51,415 bases of DNA from Thermoplasmata archaeon. GTDB lineage: Archaea > Thermoplasmatota > Thermoplasmata > Lutacidiplasmatales > UBA184. How positions within the stretch are numbered: the first letter of the stretch is position 1; each line of letters opens with the position of its first letter. The notes beneath the pieces are model-generated. The model saw only the letters and a program-made list of their open reading frames with translations. It did no database searches and was not told where the DNA came from. Made by a program: the position numbers and the translations under genes. Below, piece after piece: positions 1-5,958 of the stretch. The stretch is taken from positions 1 through 51,415 of the forward strand of contig JAKACD010000006.1 of the NCBI GenBank assembly GCA_021821785.1, in the 5' to 3' direction.

Positions 1-790
1 GTTGAGAATCTGAAGGCTCCACGAGGTGCTCGTCAAAAGACCCACAAACTGGAATGAGAACGGGTACGAGTAACGGAACGACAGGTGAATGAGCACGCTC
101 GACCCGTTAACGATCACCTCCCCCTGAGATGGGATCGGATAGTACATGAAGCCCGGGAAGTAGGTTATGTTCGTGAGAGTGGCGGTCCACGCAAAGGTGC
201 CGTTCAATACCCCATCATTTGAGCCGGCAAGGGTGTGGGTCGGCCCGGGGCCGTAGATGCCCCGTCCTCCGGAATTGGGCGGGGAGACCGCTGAGGATAG
301 CTGGACCGTCCAGGAGACGTTCCAGGGCAGCCCGGACTGCACGAACGTCACGTAGGAGGTGCCGGGTACCGGCGGGCTGTAGTACACCGTCACGTGGACC
401 GCGGCGCCGCCGACGTGGACGGTCGTCACGAAGGCATAGCTGCGGTATCCCATCAGGTCCCCGGTATAGAGGGGATAGCTCCCATTGGGTTCCGCGAGCG
501 TGATGGCCGACAGGGTCGAGTGCTAGGCCGTCGCGTTCAAGGTGACCGACCAGTTCGTTCCGGGGGTCAAACCGGTCTCCGTGAATGTCACCGGGTAGGC
601 GGCGACCGCAACGCTCGGCGTCCCGGATCCCGAGGCATCCGGGACTATCGCCCGCGCAAGCTAGGATGGCCCGAACCGCCCGACGGCAGGTTTAGCACCG
701 CCGTGCTGGTCAACAGGAGGAGTGCGAGAGCGACGACGCCCACGCCGACTACGCGCGTTCGACTCGATCTACCTTTACACCTGCCAACAT
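1..790 (-). pseudogene. Decayed secreted protein with FTETGL-type repeats (cut by window edge)
   Basis: Read on the minus strand, this stretch encodes a hydrophobic signal segment (VALALLLLTSTAV), then a VTFTETGL-x-PGTNWSVTLN motif, an AEPNGSYPLYTGDLMGY motif and a second, diverged copy starting YVTFVQSGLPWNVSW. Such repeats are common in large exported proteins of Thermoplasmata. No continuous frame joins them. A natural ATG (790) opens MLAGVKVDRVERA and hits a stop unless the frame changes near 745-755. The signal-peptide frame is lost again near 645-665. An in-frame TAG at 524-526 interrupts the first repeat. From 523 down to 1 the frame is open and runs off the window. Three lesions argue for a pseudogene; clustered sequencing errors are the alternative. 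The product would be an exported surface protein of unknown role. Confidence 0.7.
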
Positions 791-1047
791 TAAGAACCCT
801 TGGCCGCCTCACTTTCTAGCCCGTCATCGAGTAGCGGATACCGCGGCGCGACGATTTCGCGGCGGGTCCGTTCGATGCGGCGACCCTCACGGGGCTCGTG
901 AGGGTGTCGCTCGTCGGCGATCGTCCCTGAGGGTCGATCGAGAAGCCTCGCGGACGGGCCGGCGGCCGCACGCCGTCACCAAAATGGAGGGCGGATCGTG
1001 GGTAGGGTCCTCACCGGAGGGACGGAGGAAGGGGTTGCGCGTTCCGG

Positions 1048-2388
1048 CTAGCGGCGCCGGGAAGCCCGATACGCGACGGCGACCGCTACGGCCGCTCCCA
1101 CGGCCACGATCCCGATGGTCAGGTAGTAGACCCACGAGGTGGTGTCCGGCGCGATGCTCGTCGATCCCTGCCCGGGGCAGAGGTTGTGGGTCGCGTTGAG
1201 GCAGCCGGCGGCTGCGGTGGCCGTCGCCGGATCCAGCGGGACGGTCGCGACCTCGACCGTCGGCACACCGGGGGTCGCGTTCACGGCTGTGGCAGCCATC
1301 ATCGACGGGCCCGTGCCCATCATGCCGTCGCCCATGGCCGGGGTCGTGTCGCTCGTCCCGAAGAGCGAGGTCGCCGCGCTGAGACGGAACGAGGCCGCCT
1401 CACCCATGAACTGGACCGCGAGGCGGTGGGTCTCCATCATCGCGAAGCCCATCCGGTAGCCGTCCCATGGGTGTCCACCTGGGCCGTCAAAGAAGTTCGC
1501 GCCCCGGGGCAGGAAGATCATCCCGTCGAGCACTTGGAGGTTGCTCGAGAAATCGAGGGTGATCGCCGGAAGTACGGTGCCGCCCGGGAGGGTCATGGAG
1601 CCGACGACCGCGCCGTCCACCGTCACCCCACCGGTGACGTTGAGACTGCCCGCGGGTACCCCCGAGAGGGTCGTAATCGCTCCACTCGCGTTCGTCTTTT
1701 CGTACGACCACACAACCGACCAGTTCCCCTGGCCTTCGTAGGCGCTCGTAGCGTTCCACGTGTCGCCGACAGAGAGGGTCAGCGGGAAGAGGCCGAGCGC
1801 CGGGTCGAACGAGAGGCGGGCCTGTGCCTGACCCGCGGCGTGGAACTCCTCGGTCACATGCCTCACCCCTTGCGGGGTCACGACCCAGATCTCGGAGCTG
1901 GAGACGGCCACCGCGTTCGCGGTCGCGGAGGCGTTGAGCACCGCGAACGCCGGGACGGCGGTTCCGTTCTCATAGACCCCCCCTGCGCGCGTGACGTTGA
2001 CGTAGCCGACGGCATGCTCGTAGGTCGCGTGGCTCAGGTTCACTTGAAGGTCGGGGCTCACGCAGTCGGGAGCGCAGTACTGGGCCGTGAAGTTCGACAG
2101 CACCGTGCGCTCGACACTGAGCTGGAAGACGGGGGAGGACAGGTTGGTCAGGTTGAAGACCGTGTACCACGCCATGTAGGCGTGGATGGTGTGGACCCCG
2201 TTCGCCATGGGGCTAGTGAAGTTGAACCACTTCTCCCCCCCATAGGACCATGAGTCCGGAGCCACCGCGGACACCGGGGCGGCCGATCCTTCGGGCAGCG
2301 CGACGACCAGAGGCGCGAGAAAGGTGGTGCTGAGCAACAGTGCGGCGATGGCGACGCTACGAACCGAGGGGAATCTGCGGGCCCGCAT
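1048..2388 (-). CDS. Membrane-anchored surface protein, function unknown
   Basis: A protein of 446 residues with a clear export signal (arginine-rich start, then hydrophobic residues about 14-30, IAALLLSTTFLAPLVVA) and one C-terminal membrane helix (about residues 418-440, YYLTIGIVAVGAAVAVAV) followed by a basic RASRRR tail. This means an extracellular body anchored by its C-terminus. The body carries many Asn-X-Ser/Thr sequons, fitting an N-glycosylated archaeal surface protein, and a Gly/Met-rich stretch (MGDGMMGTGPSMM) near residues 350-365. I recognise no enzymatic domain. It lies on the same strand upstream of the decayed secreted gene, with about 260 bases between them in which I see no further gene. 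The ATG at 2388 is chosen because the signal peptide follows directly. Confidence 0.75.
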   Translation of the reverse strand: MRARRFPSVRSVAIAALLLSTTFLAPLVVALPEGSAAPVSAVAPDSWSYGGEKWFNFTSPMANGVHTIHAYMAWYTVFNLTNLSSPVFQLSVERTVLSNFTAQYCAPDCVSPDLQVNLSHATYEHAVGYVNVTRAGGVYENGTAVPAFAVLNASATANAVAVSSSEIWVVTPQGVRHVTEEFHAAGQAQARLSFDPALGLFPLTLSVGDTWNATSAYEGQGNWSVVWSYEKTNASGAITTLSGVPAGSLNVTGGVTVDGAVVGSMTLPGGTVLPAITLDFSSNLQVLDGMIFLPRGANFFDGPGGHPWDGYRMGFAMMETHRLAVQFMGEAASFRLSAATSLFGTSDTTPAMGDGMMGTGPSMMAATAVNATPGVPTVEVATVPLDPATATAAAGCLNATHNLCPGQGSTSIAPDTTSWVYYLTIGIVAVGAAVAVAVAYRASRRR

Positions 2389-2573
2389 GGTTCATCGGCA
2401 GAACCAGTCCGGCGCGCCCCATAGGGGCTACGTCAAGTGAGACTCACGGAAGGGGCGCGCGGTCCGACGCCCGCGTCGAGTTCTGACTACGACGGCTATG
2501 CCGGGATAGCCCGCCGCGGACTGGCGACGTTCACCGACCGGGGCTCCCCGAACGCTCGGGGGCCGCGGGCGGC

Positions 2574-3299
2574 TCAGGGCCCGGGTAGGACGCGGCCAGC
2601 GGGGAGAGTCCAGCTCGAGTCGATCAGCCAAGCGTGGAGGATCCGCCGGGGATGTAGGCGCGTCAGGTCCGCGTGCGCGGACCCATGGAACTCGACATGG
2701 CCCCGTCCCTGCCAGATCTCACGGAGCCGGTAGCTATCGAGCAATGTGTAGACGACCTGTCGGAGCCCGGGTATGGCCGGGTCCGGACTAGGGAGGGTCC
2801 TCAGGCAGAGTCGGTTCGGGGTGGTGGGAAGGTCCTGGGGATCACCCCGGGCGCCGTACGAGAAAGCGACCTTGAGGAGGGGACCCGACCTTCGACGGAT
2901 CGTCCCGACGATCTCGTTCCCGTCCTCGAGGAGCGCTTCGGGCTCGCACATCATCTTGGCCATGCCGTAGAGCTCCCGGCCGACGAGCAGCGCCTCATCG
3001 CTCGAGGTCCAGAGGAACGGGGCGTAGGTCGACCTGAGGTCTCGATAGCGCACTCCAACCAGTAACCCCCCCTCGTGATACCGACCGGGTCCCGGGACCT
3101 GCCGCATGTCGCCGACGAACGCGCACACGAACGGCCGCTCGGGCAGTTCGAACGGCGGAGGAATGAACGAAGCGATCTCGTTCGGATCGGCTTCGAACTG
3201 CACCAACACCTGGCGACAATCCGTCATCTCGAACGGCGGCGGGCCGTACGCGGGCGAGGTCCACGGCAGGGAATACCCCTCAGGCGCTCCAGTGGGCAT
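2574..3299 (-). CDS. Acetoacetate decarboxylase family protein
   Basis: A 241-residue protein of the acetoacetate decarboxylase (ADC) family. The family converts acetoacetate to acetone and CO2 through a Schiff-base lysine, but many members act on other substrates. The segment GRELYGMAK places a lysine at residue 115 when translation starts at the ATG at 3299; Arg29 and Glu76 are also present. These match the active-site residues I recall for the clostridial enzyme. The lysine that follows the catalytic one in that enzyme is Met116 here. A GTG at 3308 would add three residues; the ATG is preferred for the residue match and for a weak TATA-like element about 25 bases upstream. It is a single-gene unit between a surface protein and dtdA, so context does not settle the substrate. 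Confidence 0.75.
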   Translation of the reverse strand: MPTGAPEGYSLPWTSPAYGPPPFEMTDCRQVLVQFEADPNEIASFIPPPFELPERPFVCAFVGDMRQVPGPGRYHEGGLLVGVRYRDLRSTYAPFLWTSSDEALLVGRELYGMAKMMCEPEALLEDGNEIVGTIRRRSGPLLKVAFSYGARGDPQDLPTTPNRLCLRTLPSPDPAIPGLRQVVYTLLDSYRLREIWQGRGHVEFHGSAHADLTRLHPRRILHAWLIDSSWTLPAGRVLPGP

Positions 3300-3481
3300 G
3301 GCTCCCACGAAGGACGCGGGCTACTTGAGGAGGGCTGGGCCGGCGGCCCCGCTCCCGATGCGCACCGCGCGGGTTCGGCGAACCGCGCCGCCTTCATCTA
3401 GGGCTGCCCCTCTCACCCCCGGTCGGAGGTCGCCGGGCCACCGAGGGCCGGGATTTCGCCCGGCGGCACCGAAATCGGTCG

Positions 3482-4342
3482 ATGATCCTGATCGTGGTCT
3501 CCGAATCCGATCCGGTCGCAACCCGGGTCGCGGATCGTTGGGGCACCCCGCCGGCCACCGGGGACCATCTTGATGGCGCTGCGATCCGTCAGCTGGCGCC
3601 CGATGTCCTGCTCGTGCGACGTGCGGTCCGTCATATCCACGACGAGCACTTTGACCGACGTCTTCCCACGGCAATCCGGGAGCGCCGCCCGACGCTGGTC
3701 TTTCCATCGATCCACCGCAGCGAGCAGAACGTGGCCTGCCTCACCGTCCATCCCCTCGGGAACCCGGGTCCGCGGGCGGAGTTCGGAGGGCGCCCCTACA
3801 CGTGGGTTCCCACGGATGCCCGTCGGATGGCCGCCGCGCTCCGCGCGCTTTCCGAACGGGCCGGCGCCTCCGGGCTCGCGCCGACCTTCGAGGCGACCCA
3901 CCATGGTCCCGAGCTCGGTCTGCCGGCCTTCTTTGTCGAGATCGGGTACGGGGCCGCACCCGGCCCTACGGACGCCTCCGTCTCGGCGCTGGCCGAGGCG
4001 ATCCCCGAGCTTGCCCCTGACCCGAGGGACCGGGTCGCGGTCGGGATCGGTGGGGGACATTACGCACCCCACTTCACGGAGCTCGTGCTACGACGCCGCT
4101 GGGCCGTGGCTCATATCGTCGCGCGCCACGCGTTGACCGAATTGACGGTGGACAGCGCCCGCGCCGCCTGGGCTTCGAGCGCCGGGGCCGAAGGGTTTCT
4201 GTTCGCCCGAGCGCAGGATGCGGAGCATGCCGCGCTCCGGGGATGGGCGACGCGCCTACGGGAAACCGAGGCGCCCGTCCGGGCGCCGAGCTCCGCGGAG
4301 CGGGATTCGTTCAGTCGCGACGCTCGCCCTTCTGGAACATGA
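3482..4342 (+). CDS. dtdA: D-aminoacyl-tRNA deacylase (DtdA/GEK1 type)
   Basis: A 286-residue protein matching the archaeal and plant DtdA family, a zinc-dependent enzyme that hydrolyses D-amino acids from mischarged tRNAs in the cytosol. It begins with a phosphorylase-like fold segment (MILIVVSESDPVA) and has characteristic blocks: SIHRSEQNVACLTVHPLGNPG, the central EATHHGPELGLPAFFVEIG, and the C-terminal GIGGGHYAPHFTEL with its conserved histidines. Length is typical of the family. Its last 32 bases overlap the 3' end of the convergent small gene at 4311-4565. No operon partner is evident. Confidence 0.93.
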   Translation: MILIVVSESDPVATRVADRWGTPPATGDHLDGAAIRQLAPDVLLVRRAVRHIHDEHFDRRLPTAIRERRPTLVFPSIHRSEQNVACLTVHPLGNPGPRAEFGGRPYTWVPTDARRMAAALRALSERAGASGLAPTFEATHHGPELGLPAFFVEIGYGAAPGPTDASVSALAEAIPELAPDPRDRVAVGIGGGHYAPHFTELVLRRRWAVAHIVARHALTELTVDSARAAWASSAGAEGFLFARAQDAEHAALRGWATRLRETEAPVRAPSSAERDSFSRDARPSGT

Positions 4343-4565
4343 TGGCACCGGACCGATAGACCGCCTTTCCGAGCCGGACCGGTTGAGTGGAGGCGACGCC
4401 CGGAGTCCGTTCGGCGAGCATCAGGCTCTCTACGATTTGCCGGAACAGGGCGCTCTGGTTGATCTCGGGGTGCCGCTCGAGGAAGTGCGCCTCCTCCGGG
4501 GTGATGGTGATGTTCTTCCGCAGCATTCCGCTTACCGGAGCCTCGGCACGCTGGCGTGTCCGCAT
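4311..4565 (-). CDS. Small putative ribbon-helix-helix DNA-binding protein
   Basis: An 84-residue protein. The core KNITITPEEAHFLERHPEINQS followed by ALFRQIVESLM has the shape of a ribbon-helix-helix or CopG-like repressor: a short strand (NITIT), then two helices with a conserved Ser-Ala-Leu-Phe turn. The family assignment is by pattern only. The ATG at 4565 is chosen over the internal ATG at 4526 because a TATA-like box (4588-4592, TATAA) lies 25 bases upstream, fitting a leaderless transcript. Three GTGCGTAT-like repeats at 10-base spacing cover that promoter and could be an autoregulatory operator. Its 3' end overlaps dtdA on the other strand. It might control mobBA, which diverges from it, but that is inference. 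Confidence 0.6.
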   Translation of the reverse strand: MRTRQRAEAPVSGMLRKNITITPEEAHFLERHPEINQSALFRQIVESLMLAERTPGVASTQPVRLGKAVYRSGAIMFQKGERRD

Positions 4566-4580
4566 GGGGCCGAGGAGTCA

Positions 4581-4610
4581 GTGCGCGTATAAGTGCGTAT
4601 GGGTGCGTAG
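4581..4610. promoter_or_regulatory. TATA box overlapped by three 10-bp-spaced GTGCGTA-like repeats
   Basis: Repeat units GCGCGTAT (4583-4590), GTGCGTAT (4593-4600) and GTGCGTAG (4603-4610) recur every 10 bases, one helical turn apart. The TATA-like element for the small minus-strand gene (4588-4592) lies inside the array. Direct repeats on one face of the helix across a promoter suggest cooperative repressor binding, possibly by that gene's own product. This is inferred from spacing only. Confidence 0.5.
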
Positions 4611-4730
4611 GAAATCCTGGAGAATCCCTCTCCGGCGAGCTGAGGTCCGGGCCTTCCGGGAAACGCCCCTGCGCGGGGCGACGCGTTGCGGTACCCGGGA
4701 CGCGCCCGCCGACGCGCTTCCCGAGGATTC

Positions 4731-5255
4731 ATGCCGCCCGGTGCCTCGAGGTCCAACGTGGCGCCCCCCGTGATCATCCAGGTCGTGGGGGCGAGCGGCT
4801 CGGGAAAGTCGCTCGTCATCGAGCGCGCCGTCCGCCGCCTCGCGGCTCGCGGACTCGCGGTGGGCGTCGTGAAGCATTCCCATCACTCGCCCGATCTTTC
4901 GGGAAAGGACTCCGCTCGGTTCGCGAAGGCGGGCGCCTCCGTAGTCCTGTTCGCGTCCGACCGCTCGTTCGTCACGTTCCGAGGCCGGACCGAGGACCTC
5001 GTCCCGGCGCTCCCGGTCGACGTCGTACTGGTGGAAGGATACTCGCGTCGCACGTTCGGGGGACTCCGCCTACGGATGCAGGGGCCCGGGGATGCCTCGG
5101 CCGCGCTCGTTCGGATCCTGCGCGCGGCCCCCCTGCGGCCGGGTCCGACCCGCCTGAAGGTCGACGGCCGGTCCCGACCCGTTCGCGGGCCGTGGAGGTT
5201 CGTGGCGTATCTCCTTAGGGCGAACGACGTCCGGCACGTGGAGCGGGAGGATTGA
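4731..5255 (+). CDS. mobB: Molybdopterin-guanine dinucleotide biosynthesis adapter MobB
   Basis: A 174-residue P-loop protein of the MobB family, a GTP-binding partner of MobA in attaching GMP to molybdopterin. After a short tail it shows IIQVVGASGSGKS (Walker A), then the family signature VGVVKHSHHSPDLSGKDS-RF with its conserved His residues, and a later VVLVEGYSRRTFGGLRL block. Length fits the family. The ATG at 4731 is used; a further upstream start would add only low-complexity Arg-rich sequence. It ends one base before mobA, and the two precede the molybdenum-dependent formate dehydrogenase genes, which need the same cofactor. Confidence 0.9.
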   Translation: MPPGASRSNVAPPVIIQVVGASGSGKSLVIERAVRRLAARGLAVGVVKHSHHSPDLSGKDSARFAKAGASVVLFASDRSFVTFRGRTEDLVPALPVDVVLVEGYSRRTFGGLRLRMQGPGDASAALVRILRAAPLRPGPTRLKVDGRSRPVRGPWRFVAYLLRANDVRHVERED

Positions 5256-5256
5256 C

Positions 5257-5826
5257 GTGGGGGAGGGGCCTCGGTCGGTCGGCCGCGCCTACCTCTTGGC
5301 CGGACGGGCAACGCGGTTCCCGGGGAAGTTCCTGCTCTCCGTGGACGGGGAGACGATCGTCGGGCGCGAGGTGCGGCTGCTGCGATCTCTCGGTCTCTCC
5401 GTGACCGTGGTCAGTGTCCTTCCCCTCGAGCTCCCGGGGGTACGCGTCGTCCGAGATCCGTTCGATCGCGGGCCGCTCGGGGGCCTCGCGCGCGTGCTCA
5501 CCGAGACGGTCGATCCGTTCTTCCTATTCGGAGCGGATATGCCGTTCCTCGATCGGGACTCGCTCCTCGCGATGCGCGCGCGCTACCGGGGACCCGCGCT
5601 CGTGCCGATCGATCGCTCGGGTCGCTGGCAGGTCCTTCACGCCATCTACTCCGGCCGAGAGCGGGGGGTGGTGGAAGAGCTCCTACCGAAGGGGGTCGGA
5701 TTGCGCGGCCTGGTCGAGCAGCTCCAGCGCACGGGGGCCGTGGAGCTCTGGGGGCCCGGGACGGTCGCGGAAGCCTCCTTCGCCGACATCGATACGCCCG
5801 CGGATCTGGTGAGGGTCCGCGAGTAG
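5257..5826 (+). CDS. mobA: Molybdenum cofactor guanylyltransferase MobA
   Basis: A 189-residue nucleotidyltransferase of the MobA family, which transfers GMP from GTP to Mo-molybdopterin. Near the start AYLLAGRATRFPGKFLLSVDGE corresponds to the usual LAGG-x-S-x-RMG-x-DK loop, in a reduced form with a single Gly before the Arg. The metal-binding FGADMPFLDRDSL block, PIDRSGRWQVLHAIY and the C-terminal SFADIDTPADL are all typical. Translation starts at GTG 5257, one base after the mobB stop, so the pair is co-transcribed and probably translationally coupled. The shortened nucleotide-binding loop is the one departure from the family. Confidence 0.85.
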   Translation: MGEGPRSVGRAYLLAGRATRFPGKFLLSVDGETIVGREVRLLRSLGLSVTVVSVLPLELPGVRVVRDPFDRGPLGGLARVLTETVDPFFLFGADMPFLDRDSLLAMRARYRGPALVPIDRSGRWQVLHAIYSGRERGVVEELLPKGVGLRGLVEQLQRTGAVELWGPGTVAEASFADIDTPADLVRVRE

Positions 5827-5904
5827 CCGCCGACCGACCCCGCCCCGCGCTCGGTGCGCCTCCGCCGTTCGCGAACGTATCGGCCCCGGGCGCCGCGCGG
5901 ATTC

Positions 5905-5911
5905 CTAAATA
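5905..5911 (+). promoter_or_regulatory. TATA-like box upstream of fdhF
   Basis: CTAAATA, the same heptamer that precedes the aromatic operon leader on the other strand. A start of transcription about 26 bases downstream (near 5934) would give fdhF a short leader of about 25 bases containing AAGGAG (5934-5939), which is rather far from the ATG at 5959 for a standard ribosome binding site. Confidence 0.45.
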
Positions 5912-5958
5912 CCGCCACGTGCTGAGGTGTCGCAAGGAGCGATTCGCCCGTCTAGAGT

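Noticed and set aside
524-526. In-frame TAG as a pyrrolysine codon
   Set aside because: The same gene carries two frameshifts and an unsupported start, so decay explains the stop better. No pyl genes are seen in the window.
2416-2428. GCCCC-ATA-GGGGC hairpin upstream of the surface-protein gene
   Set aside because: Five pairs with a three-base loop are expected often in DNA this rich in GC, and nothing around it suggests a role.
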